64,000 nt of DNA from Thermomonas sp. (lineage in GTDB: Bacteria; Pseudomonadota; Gammaproteobacteria; Xanthomonadales; Xanthomonadaceae), in NCBI RefSeq assembly GCF_029945965.1, contig NZ_JAQSDO010000015.1:933952-997951 (forward strand). Reading direction: 5' to 3'. Positions 56,329 to 64,000 of this stretch are shown here, piece after piece. Position 1 is the stretch's first letter. Every line of letters begins with the position of its first letter. The notes beneath the pieces are model-generated. The model was not told the DNA's origin. It saw nothing but the letters and a program-made list of their open reading frames with translations, and did no database searches. A program made the position numbers and the translations under genes.

Positions 56329-56466
56329 CGACGGCGAGAGCGTCGGGGTGAACGGGGAATTCGAGCGGCGCAGCCGCGAGCCCGAGAACGCCCGTCGGCA
56401 TGCAAGCCGACGGGCCGGGAAATAGCGGCATTTCGAGCCGCGGAGCGAATTATCCGACGCTAGGCG
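56329..56466 (+). repeat. composite intergenic repeat, copy 3
   Basis: Contains GACGGCGAGAGCGTCGG, matching the flank of copy 2. A strong stem follows: GCCCGTCGGC (56390-56399), loop ATGCAA, GCCGACGGGC (56406-56415). Then comes the core ATAGCGGCATTTCGAGCCGC with GGAGCGAA (56422-56449). There is no open frame of its own. It fills most of the 240-base gap between rnfB and the TraB/GumN gene. Confidence 0.65.
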
Positions 56467-56480
56467 GCGTCGCAGTTTGC

Positions 56481-57515
56481 TCAGGGCTTTCTACCCGACT
56501 TAGCGACTTCACAGGTATCGCAGATGCGCTCGACCTTATAGCCCTTCGCACGCAGTTTTTCGACGAGGCCGTCCTTGCCCAGCAAGTGCAGGCTACCGAC
56601 CACGACCAACGTGTCGTCATGCTTGGAACCGGTCAGGCGCTGCTCGATCAATGGCACCCAGATATTGTTGCGATCCACATCCAGCAGCTTGTAGGAGATT
56701 GGCGTTTTCTTGGCCATGTCGACGCGCATCCCGCTATCGAGTTTGGCAACATCGCCAGCACGCCACCAGGCATGCATGTCCGTTATCTGCTTTGCTGCTT
56801 TCATCGGATCATCGAGGAATTCGTCCAGGCCCTCTGCCTGCTCGTCATACGGCACCGAATCCATCGCCTTCAGCTGTGCATCCACGGTTTCCAGCCCGGC
56901 AGTGGGCTTGCCGGCCTTCGCAGCGCGTTCCATCAGGTTCCGGTCCAGTCCCAATTCCGCCTTGAAACCCATGGTCTGGGTCACCGCTAGAATCATGCCA
57001 AGGCTGACCGCCCAGGGTTCGCTCTGCTCCATCGCCTGCACCGAGCCGCCACTCGCGGCCATCACCTTGTCCAGCTTCTCCAGCGTGGGCTTGGGCAGCA
57101 CCGTACTGAGCGACTTGCCCGGCGCGTACGCCATGTACTTGCGCGCAGCGGCCATCGTGTCCGGGGAATTCATTTCGCGCGGATCAATCTCGAACAACAG
57201 CGATTCGGCATCGTCGAACGCACGAACAACTTCGGCCGGCAACGGATAATCGTCGGCCTTGAGCAGATGGAACGAACCCAACAGGTACACGCTGTTGTCG
57301 GCATCGGACACCTTCCATAGTAAGGGCCGCTGAATGGATGCGGGAGCCGATGCAGGAGTCGAGACCGACGTTGATGCCGGCTTTGCGGTGGCAGCAGGCT
57401 TGGCTTGTCCAGGCTTGGCTTGTCCAGGCTTGGCTTGCCCCGCATTGGCCATCGGCATGGTGAACGACACGGCGAGCATGACGGCCAGGGCAAGCGGGAG
57501 GCGACGGATGTTCAA
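56481..57515 (-). CDS. TraB/GumN-family exported protein
   Basis: 344 residues with a signal peptide ending near ANAG. A triple GQAKP repeat follows, then an Ala/Pro/Ser linker. The TraB/PrgY/GumN domain has VYLLGSFHLLK near the start, SLLFEIDPREM, AGKPTAGLETVDAQL and the closing VVVGSLHLLGKDGLVEKLRAKGYKV. The family is proposed to be a metal-dependent hydrolase of the EreA/ChaN fold; GumN itself has no proven role. It is followed by the DUF1684 gene upstream on the same strand. Confidence 0.85.
   Translation of the reverse strand: MNIRRLPLALAVMLAVSFTMPMANAGQAKPGQAKPGQAKPAATAKPASTSVSTPASAPASIQRPLLWKVSDADNSVYLLGSFHLLKADDYPLPAEVVRAFDDAESLLFEIDPREMNSPDTMAAARKYMAYAPGKSLSTVLPKPTLEKLDKVMAASGGSVQAMEQSEPWAVSLGMILAVTQTMGFKAELGLDRNLMERAAKAGKPTAGLETVDAQLKAMDSVPYDEQAEGLDEFLDDPMKAAKQITDMHAWWRAGDVAKLDSGMRVDMAKKTPISYKLLDVDRNNIWVPLIEQRLTGSKHDDTLVVVGSLHLLGKDGLVEKLRAKGYKVERICDTCEVAKSGRKP
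57396..57440 (-). repeat. three tandem 15-base repeats in the TraB/GumN gene
   Basis: Unit AGGCTTGGCTTGTCC repeated three times on the plus strand, the last with one change (GCCC). The unit is a multiple of three, so copy-number change would alter only the number of GQAKP units after the signal peptide. Confidence 0.85.
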
Positions 57516-57556
57516 AGGCAGATCCTCGTTCGATATGGGCGTGATGCCTGCTCGCC

Positions 57557-58492
57557 TCAGTGCGTGGATTTCGCGTAGGCCTTCTCGCCGGCTTCGATTG
57601 CCAGGTCAAGCCGGTTTTCCGGCGGCGGCAGCGGACATGTCGCGAAAGGCGTGAACGCACATGGCGGGTTGTAGCCCTGGTTGAAGTCAATCACCACATT
57701 GCCCTGCGCATCCGGCATCGGCGCATCGATGAAACGGCCCGCACCATAGCTGCCGTGGCCACTGGTCCGGTCCGCGAACACCAGGAACAGGGTGCCCTCG
57801 CCTTCGTCCAGCGCTTCAAGCCGGAACGTCTTGCCTGCATACTGGAACTCCAGCACGCCGGGATTGGCCATCTCGTCGATGCTGCCAATGATATTGGCGA
57901 CCGGCATGGTCTTGCCTGCAGCATTCGGGATGAAATGGGCCTTGACCTGCCAGTCCCGGCCACCCGGCCAATAGTCCAGTCCGACGAAATGCAGGCGGGT
58001 GTCGGCATCGGCATGTTTCACCCGCAGCCGATAGCCGCCGGCGCGCACGATGACCGTCGCCACGCCCTTGCCATCGTCGAAACTGATCCGACTTGGGCCA
58101 TCCGGCTTGGTGTCGTCGCGCAGGCTGACGCTGCCCTGCACCGGCGCATCGTCGACTTTCACATCGACACCGCGCTCGGGCACAAAGCTCAATGCGTCCT
58201 TTTTCACGGTAAGTACGCCCAGGTGCGCCGGCCCCATCGCCAGGCGAATGCCGTTGTCCTCGGCGCTGCCCAGGCGATGCGCACCCGGGTCCAATAAATG
58301 CAGGCCGATCAGGCTGGCCCAGCCATCTGGTTTGGTCAACTTGGCCAGGCGCTCGGCGCGCCAATCCTGTTGTTGTTTCACGAACGCTGCCTTCGCCATC
58401 GTGTCATCGACCGCCTTGGTGGGTGGTGGGCTTTTCTGGCAGGCCGCGCACAACAGTGCGATCGCCAGCACTGTCACCGTTTGTTTCATCAT
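57557..58492 (-). CDS. DUF1684 lipoprotein
   Basis: 311 residues from [20 protein letters not shown], with a lipobox LCAAC. DUF1684 signatures are [57 protein letters not shown] (read over residues ~265-300) and [10 protein letters not shown]. The ATG overlaps the mutL stop, so it is coupled to mutL. Members are often annotated as uncharacterised; a periplasmic fold with an FHA-like or beta-sandwich part is possible but unproven. Confidence 0.82.
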   Translation of the reverse strand: MMKQTVTVLAIALLCAACQKSPPPTKAVDDTMAKAAFVKQQQDWRAERLAKLTKPDGWASLIGLHLLDPGAHRLGSAEDNGIRLAMGPAHLGVLTVKKDALSFVPERGVDVKVDDAPVQGSVSLRDDTKPDGPSRISFDDGKGVATVIVRAGGYRLRVKHADADTRLHFVGLDYWPGGRDWQVKAHFIPNAAGKTMPVANIIGSIDEMANPGVLEFQYAGKTFRLEALDEGEGTLFLVFADRTSGHGSYGAGRFIDAPMPDAQGNVVIDFNQGYNPPCAFTPFATCPLPPPENRLDLAIEAGEKAYAKSTH

Positions 58493-60273
58493 CGTCCGCG
58501 CAGGAACCATCGATCCATCTCCGCCAGGTTGAAACGCGTCCAGGTTGGACGGCCGTGGTTGCATTGCCCCGAGCGTTCGGTGGCTTCCATCTCACGCAGC
58601 AATGCATTCATTTCGTGGAGCGTCAGGCGCCGGTTGGCGCGCACGGCGCCATGGCAGGCCATCGTCGATAGCAATTCGTCGCGGGTTTCCTCGATGCGGC
58701 GCGTGCTGCCATGTTCGCGCAGGTCGGCGAGCACGTCGCGCAACAAGGCTTCCACGTCGCCCTGCGCAAGCAACGCCGGCACGCTGCGCATCAGCAAGGA
58801 TTGCGGGCCACTGCGTGCGACCTCGAAACCCAGCTTGGCCAAGGTATCGGCCTCGCGTTCGGCTATATCGGCCTCGCGTTCGGACACAGACATGCTGGCT
58901 GGCACCAATAACGGCTGCGTGCGAAGGCCGGCGCCATCGTGCGCAGTCTTGAGTTTTTCGTAGCCGATGCGTTCGTGCGCGGCATGCATGTCAACCACGA
59001 TCATGCCGTCGACGTTTTCGGCCAATATGTAGATGCCATGCAACTGCGCAATCGCAAAACCGAGTGGCGGCATGCCCTGTTCGTCATCCGCCGGCATCGA
59101 CACGAAGGACTCTGAAACTTCATTCATAGCACTATCGGCATACAGCGCGGCATAGGCGGCTGACGCGTCACCCACCTGCAATCCAATGCCAGCTTGTCGC
59201 GGCGGCGGCATCGTCCAGCCGATCGATGCAGGATGCGAGACATCATGGTGCGGCATGCTGCCGGCGCGGGTCTCTGCCAATGCCTCGTGCAGGGTGCGAT
59301 AAACGAAGTCATGCACCAGCCGCGATTCGCGGAAACGCACTTCATGCTTGGCCGGATGCACGTTGACATCCACGCCGCGCGGGTCGAGTTCGAGGAACAA
59401 CACATAGGCCGGATGCCGGCCATGGAACAGCACGTCGGAAAACGCCTGGCGCACCGCATGCGCGACATTCCGATCACGCACCGCACGACCGTTCACGTAC
59501 AGGTATTGCTGGTCGGTGCTGGCGCGGTTGTAGGCCGGCTGCGCGATCCAGCCGTGCAGGCGCAGGCCGGCACCGCTGTGGTCCACACGCAATGCGTTAC
59601 GCGCGAAGTCCTGACCGAGCGCCTCGTGCAGGCGCACATCGCTCAGGAGATCGCCTTCTCCCTTCCAGCGTCGCGACGGCTTGCCGTTGTGCGACACCCG
59701 CAGCTCGACATCGGGCCGCGCCAATGCCAGCGAGCGCAGCCATTCCTCGATATGCGACAGCTCGGTGCGCTCGGCGCGCAGGAACTTGCGCCGCGCTGGC
59801 ACGTTGTAGAACAAGTCGCGCACTTCGACCGTGGTTCCCGATGGATGCGATTGCGGCATCACCTGACCGATGCGGCCGCCATCGACTTGCAGCATCGCGC
59901 CGTGTTCGGCGCCGTTATGGCGCGAGATCAGCGAAAAACGGCTCACCGATGCAACCGAGGGCAAGGCCTCGCCGCGAAACCCCAGCGTGGCCACGGCTTC
60001 CAGGTCCTCGATGCTGGCGATCTTGCTGGTCGCATGCCGGGTTACCGCCAGCGGCAATTCGTCCGCAGGAATGCCGCCACCGTCGTCGCGGATGCGGATC
60101 AGGCGCACGCCGCCTTCCTCCAGGTCGATGTCGATCCGGCGCGCACCGGCATCAAGCGCGTTCTCGACCAGTTCCTTGACCACGGAGGCAGGACGTTCAA
60201 CAACCTCGCCAGCAGCGATCTGGTTGATGAGTGTGTCTGGCAGTTGACGAATGCTGTGTTGGCGGATGCTCAC
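58489..60273 (-). CDS. mutL: DNA mismatch repair protein MutL
   Basis: 594 residues. GHKL ATPase motifs are [23 protein letters not shown], and [16 protein letters not shown]. The C-terminal domain carries [14 protein letters not shown], close to the DQHA(X)2E(X)4E metal site of MutL proteins that nick DNA themselves, which suggests endonuclease activity and no need for MutH. It links MutS recognition to downstream repair. The stop overlaps the DUF1684 start. Confidence 0.96.
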   Translation of the reverse strand: MSIRQHSIRQLPDTLINQIAAGEVVERPASVVKELVENALDAGARRIDIDLEEGGVRLIRIRDDGGGIPADELPLAVTRHATSKIASIEDLEAVATLGFRGEALPSVASVSRFSLISRHNGAEHGAMLQVDGGRIGQVMPQSHPSGTTVEVRDLFYNVPARRKFLRAERTELSHIEEWLRSLALARPDVELRVSHNGKPSRRWKGEGDLLSDVRLHEALGQDFARNALRVDHSGAGLRLHGWIAQPAYNRASTDQQYLYVNGRAVRDRNVAHAVRQAFSDVLFHGRHPAYVLFLELDPRGVDVNVHPAKHEVRFRESRLVHDFVYRTLHEALAETRAGSMPHHDVSHPASIGWTMPPPRQAGIGLQVGDASAAYAALYADSAMNEVSESFVSMPADDEQGMPPLGFAIAQLHGIYILAENVDGMIVVDMHAAHERIGYEKLKTAHDGAGLRTQPLLVPASMSVSEREADIAEREADTLAKLGFEVARSGPQSLLMRSVPALLAQGDVEALLRDVLADLREHGSTRRIEETRDELLSTMACHGAVRANRRLTLHEMNALLREMEATERSGQCNHGRPTWTRFNLAEMDRWFLRGR

Positions 60274-60336
60274 TCAGTGAGTTTACCGCGGGAGTCTCGC
60301 GCAGCAGTTCTCTCCAAGAAATTCAGCGTCCAGCTT

Positions 60337-61827
60337 TCAGGGACTGCCGCCCGCTGCCGCGGTTGCAGACTGCGATACCTGCGCGCGCGCTGCGTACAGC
60401 GTGCCCGGCGGCGGTTGCCGGGAGAAATAATCGTCCACGCCATCCAGGATGGCCGCGGCCAGCGTGCGCTGGAAGCCGGGATCGGTCAGCCGTTTTTCTT
60501 CGTCCGGATTGGAGATGAATGCGGTTTCCACCAACATCGCCGGCATCTTGTCGGAGGTGCGCAACACCGCGAAATTGGCGCGCTCGATGTCCGGCTTGTG
60601 GTTGTTGCCGACTCGCTTCAGCCCGCTGAGCACATGATCGGCGGCGTCTTCAGACGCTTTCATATTGCCACTCTGGGTCAGGTCCAGAAGCACCGAAGTC
60701 AAGGTGTTGCCGGCCGTGCGTATGCGCTCGCCACCGATCACATCGGCCGCGTTTTCCTTGTCGGCCAGCCAGCGCGCACGCTGCGACGATGCCCCGCGGG
60801 TGGACAGCACATAGACCGAGGAACCACGCGCGGAACGGTTTTCGGCCGCATCTGCATGGATCGACAGGAAGATATCGGCCTTGTTGGCGCTGGCCCGGCG
60901 CGCGCGCTGCGGCAGCGGGATGAATTCGTCGGTATCGCGGGTCAAATAAGCCTTGAGACCAGGCGTGGCATTGACCTGGCGCGCCAGTTCACGGGCTATT
61001 GCCAAGGTCACGTCCTTCTCGCGCGAACCGTTCTTGCCGTGGGCGCCAGGATCCTGGCCGCCGTGGCCGGCATCAATGGCCACCACCAGCGGGCGCATCC
61101 CGGCCTGCATGGTGCGCCGAACGATTGGCGCCGGTTCGTTTTCGATCGTTTGCGGAGCAACTGCGTCGTTAACAGGCTGTCCGGTCGCGATGCGGGTGGG
61201 AATACCGGTTGCAACCACACCCGGCATCGACGTTGCGGTCGGCAACGTGCTGCTGGCGGCTACCTTGTCTGTTGCAGCCGCATCGGCCACAACAGCGGCA
61301 GTCACCGGCGTGTCAGCAGCCTTGCGTGCGATCTCGGCAATTGGATCAAGCGGGCTCTTTGCAGGTTGGTTCGTCGCAGGCCGAGTCGTTGCAGACTGCA
61401 CTGGCAATGCCGTGTGGGCTACGTCATCACCCGGCCACTCGAGCACCAGCCGTGGGCCTTCGGCAGACTGCTCGATGCGCGGCTTGAGTGGACTTACATT
61501 GCTGGCCAGGTCGAACACGATGCGCACGGTGCCAGGCTGCGGCTGGCCGCTGCGCACGCCCTTCACCACGCCTGCTGCTTGCGGCATCGTCAGGTTTTGG
61601 CTGATCCGGCTGTCCGGGAAATCCAACACCAGGCGGTCGGGGTTGCGCAGGTCGATCAGCTTGTACTGGCCTTCGCGGTCCAGCAGCAGCTCGGCGCGGG
61701 TGCCTGTGGCACCGGCATTCACACGCAAGCCCTTGATTTCAGAGGCATCCGCAAGGTTCCAGCACAACGCACCAATCAGTGCGGCGCTGAGTAGTACCTG
61801 TTGCAGGTTGAGCTCCTTCACGCGCAT
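60337..61827 (-). CDS. amiC: N-acetylmuramoyl-L-alanine amidase (AmiC type)
   Basis: 496 residues with a signal peptide. An AMIN domain lies near residues 30-130 (VNAGATGTRAELLLDREGQYKL, RLVLDFPDSR), then a long Ala/Thr-rich linker (~135-260). The Amidase_3 catalytic domain has IDAGHGGQDPGAHG, SREKDVTLAIAREL, FLSIHADA and MLVETAFISNP. It cuts the lactyl-amide bond to separate daughter cells. AMIN suits septal targeting. Members with the C-terminal domain alone are AmiA-like; the AMIN domain favours AmiB/AmiC. Confidence 0.93.
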   Translation of the reverse strand: MRVKELNLQQVLLSAALIGALCWNLADASEIKGLRVNAGATGTRAELLLDREGQYKLIDLRNPDRLVLDFPDSRISQNLTMPQAAGVVKGVRSGQPQPGTVRIVFDLASNVSPLKPRIEQSAEGPRLVLEWPGDDVAHTALPVQSATTRPATNQPAKSPLDPIAEIARKAADTPVTAAVVADAAATDKVAASSTLPTATSMPGVVATGIPTRIATGQPVNDAVAPQTIENEPAPIVRRTMQAGMRPLVVAIDAGHGGQDPGAHGKNGSREKDVTLAIARELARQVNATPGLKAYLTRDTDEFIPLPQRARRASANKADIFLSIHADAAENRSARGSSVYVLSTRGASSQRARWLADKENAADVIGGERIRTAGNTLTSVLLDLTQSGNMKASEDAADHVLSGLKRVGNNHKPDIERANFAVLRTSDKMPAMLVETAFISNPDEEKRLTDPGFQRTLAAAILDGVDDYFSRQPPPGTLYAARAQVSQSATAAAGGSP

Positions 61828-61935
61828 GTGACGGAGTTAAGCACTTGTTACAAGTATTGGCAAGCACTTTTCCCTTAATAATCCGTGACCTGCCGTACTT
61901 TCCTATTCAGGTCTTGCAACAACATTCCGCAAACC

Positions 61936-62391
61936 TCACTTCTGAGTGAGTGCTGCCACCCATGCCTCGCCGACGGGGCTTGCAGGTCGTAGCCGGCAGC
62001 GCCGGCCCATGCCTTCGACTTCAAGCTCAATCCTGAGCTCCGGATGCGGCAGCGCACCCTGCCCGCGCTCCGGCCATTCGACCAGCCACAGTCGGATCTC
62101 GCCGGCATCCAGGCCCAGGAATTCCAGCTCGCCGGGATCGCCAATCCGATACAGGTCCAAGTGCAAGGCCATTCCGCCGGCCGGCAGCGGATATTGCTCG
62201 ACCAGGGTGTACGTCGGGCTGCGGATGGTGCCGGTAACGCCGAGCGCGCGCAGCAATGCGCGCGCCAGCGTGGACTTGCCGGCACCGAGGTCGCCGTGCA
62301 GTTCCACCACCGCTTGCGCCGGGAGGTGTTGGGCCAGGCGCGCACCAAGTTCGGCGGTGGCATCGGCATCGGGGAGGAACAGATCGTGCAT
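61936..62391 (-). CDS. tsaE: tRNA threonylcarbamoyladenosine biosynthesis ATPase TsaE
   Basis: 151 residues from MHDLFLPDADAT. Walker A HGDLGAGKSTLARALL, then IRSPTYTLVEQY and LDLYRIGDPGELEFLGLD, all standard for TsaE. It drives the TsaB-TsaD complex that makes t6A37 in ANN-reading tRNAs. Upstream in-frame starts lie within the nnr gene. It follows nnr by four bases. Confidence 0.95.
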   Translation of the reverse strand: MHDLFLPDADATAELGARLAQHLPAQAVVELHGDLGAGKSTLARALLRALGVTGTIRSPTYTLVEQYPLPAGGMALHLDLYRIGDPGELEFLGLDAGEIRLWLVEWPERGQGALPHPELRIELEVEGMGRRCRLRPASPVGEAWVAALTQK

Positions 62392-62395
62392 GTGC

Positions 62396-63892
62396 TTATC
62401 GTCGCACCGGGTTAGCCAGCCGACGCAGCCACGGCAGCAGATCGCTGGGCAGCAGGCCGCGTTCACCGTCCTCGCGCGATGCCGCATCACCTGCGCTTGC
62501 ATGCAGCAAGGGACCTGCGATCACCGCATCACGTGGCGACAGTCCTTGCGCCAGCATTGCCGCTATGCAGCCGGTCAGCAGGTCGCCCATGCCGCCGACC
62601 GCCATCCCCGGATTGCCCGCAGCGATCACCACGGGCCGTGCGTCTGGTGAGGCGATGATCGTGCCCGCACCCTTGAGAACGACCTGCGCGCCGAAGCGTT
62701 CGCATAGCAACTTCGCAGCAGCAAACCGGTCGCGCTGGATCTCGCTGGTGTCACAACCCAGCAGGCGTGCGGCTTCGCCCGGATGCGGTGTCAACACATC
62801 GCAGGGACGCAGCATGCGTGGTGCCTGCGCGATCAGGTTCAACGCATCGGCATCCACCACGCGCGGCTTGTTACTGGCCATGACCGCATCGAACAAGCCA
62901 CGACCCCACTCGGTTTGGCCGAGCCCCGGCCCGATCGCGACCACATCCGCACGACCAAACAATGCATGCAGGTCCGCTCCCGATGCAACCGCATGCGCCA
63001 TGACCTCGGGACGATGCGACAGCAGCGCCGACACATGTTCGCTACGCGTGGCCACGCTGACCAGACCCGCGCCACAGCGCAATGCGGCTTCGGCGGCCAG
63101 CAACACCGCGCCACCGCCACCGTGGTCGCCACCGATGCACAGCACATGACCATTGCGGCCCTTGTGGGTATTGCGCGCACGCAGCGGCAGCATGGCCTGC
63201 AGTGCATCAACCGTGCAGGTTTGCGCGCTGGCTTCGACACCAACGAACAGTGAAGCGGGCAAATCGAGCGTGGCCAGTTCCAGTTCACCGACATGCTCGA
63301 GCGCGTCGCCCGTGTAAAGCCCGCGATGTGCGGCGATGAACTGCAACGTGCGCAGCGCATTGATCGCTGCACCCGCTGTGTAGCCGGTATTGGCATCGAC
63401 GCCACTTGGCACATCCAGCGCAAGTACGGGTGTTGGCTGCGCATTGATCGCATCGATCAATGGCGATGTGGCAGCATCCGGTGCACGCGACAGACCGATG
63501 CCGAACAATGCATCCACGACCAGGTCGGCATCCGCCAACGCGGCTTGCACATCAAGGAATTCGACGATGCGGCCACCGCTGGTGATGTACTCGTCGCACG
63601 CCTGCTTGGCCAGTGGTGTCGCCGGTGCATGTCCGAACAAGCGCAGGACGCGCACATCGCACCCTGATTCATGGGCATGGCGGGCCAGCACATAGCCATC
63701 GCCGCCATTGTTGCCCGGTCCACACGCCACCACGATCCGCCGGGCTTGCGGCCAGTGCGCGAGCACGCAACGCCATGCCGCCTCGCCTGCACGGGCCATC
63801 AATGCGAAGCCATCGTCATCGCATCGTTCGATGCCGCGTGCTTCCAGCAAGCGCAGGGCATCGATGTCGTACAGGGTGGTGGTCGGTGACAT
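62396..63892 (-). CDS. nnr: bifunctional NAD(P)HX epimerase/dehydratase
   Basis: 498 residues. The N-terminal YjeF_N epimerase domain has ACGPGNNGGDGYVLARH and VDALFGIGL. The C-terminal carbohydrate-kinase-like dehydratase has NTHKGRNGHVLCIGGD, GPGLGQTEWG and AGNPGMAVGGMGDLLTG. Together they repair hydrated NADH and NADPH using ADP. It starts an nnr-tsaE-amiC-mutL-DUF1684 run on the minus strand and is divergent from queG, leaving about 51 bases for two promoters. Confidence 0.95.
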   Translation of the reverse strand: MSPTTTLYDIDALRLLEARGIERCDDDGFALMARAGEAAWRCVLAHWPQARRIVVACGPGNNGGDGYVLARHAHESGCDVRVLRLFGHAPATPLAKQACDEYITSGGRIVEFLDVQAALADADLVVDALFGIGLSRAPDAATSPLIDAINAQPTPVLALDVPSGVDANTGYTAGAAINALRTLQFIAAHRGLYTGDALEHVGELELATLDLPASLFVGVEASAQTCTVDALQAMLPLRARNTHKGRNGHVLCIGGDHGGGGAVLLAAEAALRCGAGLVSVATRSEHVSALLSHRPEVMAHAVASGADLHALFGRADVVAIGPGLGQTEWGRGLFDAVMASNKPRVVDADALNLIAQAPRMLRPCDVLTPHPGEAARLLGCDTSEIQRDRFAAAKLLCERFGAQVVLKGAGTIIASPDARPVVIAAGNPGMAVGGMGDLLTGCIAAMLAQGLSPRDAVIAGPLLHASAGDAASREDGERGLLPSDLLPWLRRLANPVRR

Positions 63893-63943
63893 GTAGAGAT
63901 TCTAATGGGCGCAGGCCATCGGGCGCGCTCCTATACTTCACGG

Positions 63944-64000
63944 GTGGACACGCCCCTGCCCGACTACACCGCCCTCGCAGCCCGCATCCGCACGCTGGCG
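63944..64000 (+). CDS. queG: epoxyqueuosine reductase QueG, N-terminal fragment
   Basis: 19 codons from a GTG at 63944: VDTPLPDYTALAARIRTLA; the window ends inside the gene. Assignment rests on the start resembling QueG N-termini and on the conserved position next to nnr-tsaE. QueG performs the cobalamin-dependent last step of queuosine synthesis. The true product must be confirmed from the next window. Confidence 0.6.
   Translation, partial: MDTPLPDYTALAARIRTLA

Noticed and set aside
59194-61794. 866-codon open frame on the plus strand
   Set aside because: It runs antisense through mutL and amiC, both complete and clearly homologous; long antisense frames are expected in GC-rich coding DNA.

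Overview
The window is about 64 kb of GC-rich bacterial chromosome. Gene content and order (fimV-truA-trpF-trpB-trpA-accD, tpiA-secG-tRNA-Leu, metG-rnfB, mutL-amiC-tsaE-nnr-queG) point to a gammaproteobacterium of the Lysobacteraceae (Xanthomonadaceae), near Lysobacter, Luteimonas or Thermomonas. This placement rests on recalled gene order and protein similarity, not on a search. I see no plasmid or phage genes, insertion sequence, CRISPR array or rRNA.

Layout. 1-3.8 kb: an exported M14 carboxypeptidase, a YdeI/OmdA-type protein, and a compact trio of a small unknown gene, a membrane-anchored barnase-like RNase and its barstar-like inhibitor. 3.8-10.5 kb: a strong-looking promoter with a palindromic operator and a long leader, then four enzymes (nitrilase-superfamily amidase, Orn/Lys/Arg-type PLP decarboxylase, ATP-grasp ligase, C45-type Ntn-hydrolase), ending at a terminator beside tRNA-Leu(GAG). 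10.6-25.6 kb: a housekeeping block, almost all on the minus strand: prmB, aroC, asd, fimV, truA, trpF, trpB, a DUF3144 gene, trpA, accD, glmM, a 2OG-Fe(II) oxygenase, tpiA, secG and tRNA-Leu. A DUF6445 gene on the plus strand interrupts it. 25.7-39.8 kb: a SCO copper chaperone, psd, a DUF2306 membrane protein, a membrane-bound AraC-type regulator, a LysM lytic transglycosylase, a HerA-like ATPase, greB, an iron-permease-like protein, a Moco enzyme with its cytochrome b, rimO, a dienelactone hydrolase, a HIT protein and a DUF885 lipoprotein peptidase.

39.9-44.7 kb holds two convergent, tightly coupled operons. One encodes a GntA-family N-hydroxylase, a DUF1989 protein and an ATP-grasp ligase. 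The other encodes an OlsB-like N-acyltransferase, an OlsA-like O-acyltransferase and a flippase-like membrane protein. Together they look like a pathway for an amino-acid-derived, possibly modified, membrane lipid. 44.8-64 kb: dcd, apbC/mrp, an S9 peptidase, a large TonB-dependent receptor with a repeat-rich leader, a Sel1-like protein, two tandem DUF2147 proteins, metG, an rnfB homologue, a TraB/GumN protein, a DUF1684 lipoprotein, mutL, amiC, tsaE, nnr and the first codons of queG.

The best candidates for undescribed biology are the four-enzyme cluster at 4145-10516 with its operator and leader, and the convergent aminolipid-like cluster at 39901-44724. Both appear to use amino-acid (possibly arginine/guanidino) chemistry, ATP-grasp ligation and acyl transfer. 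No product can be named from the sequence alone. A short dispersed intergenic repeat occurs three times (about 1829, 23469 and 56422).
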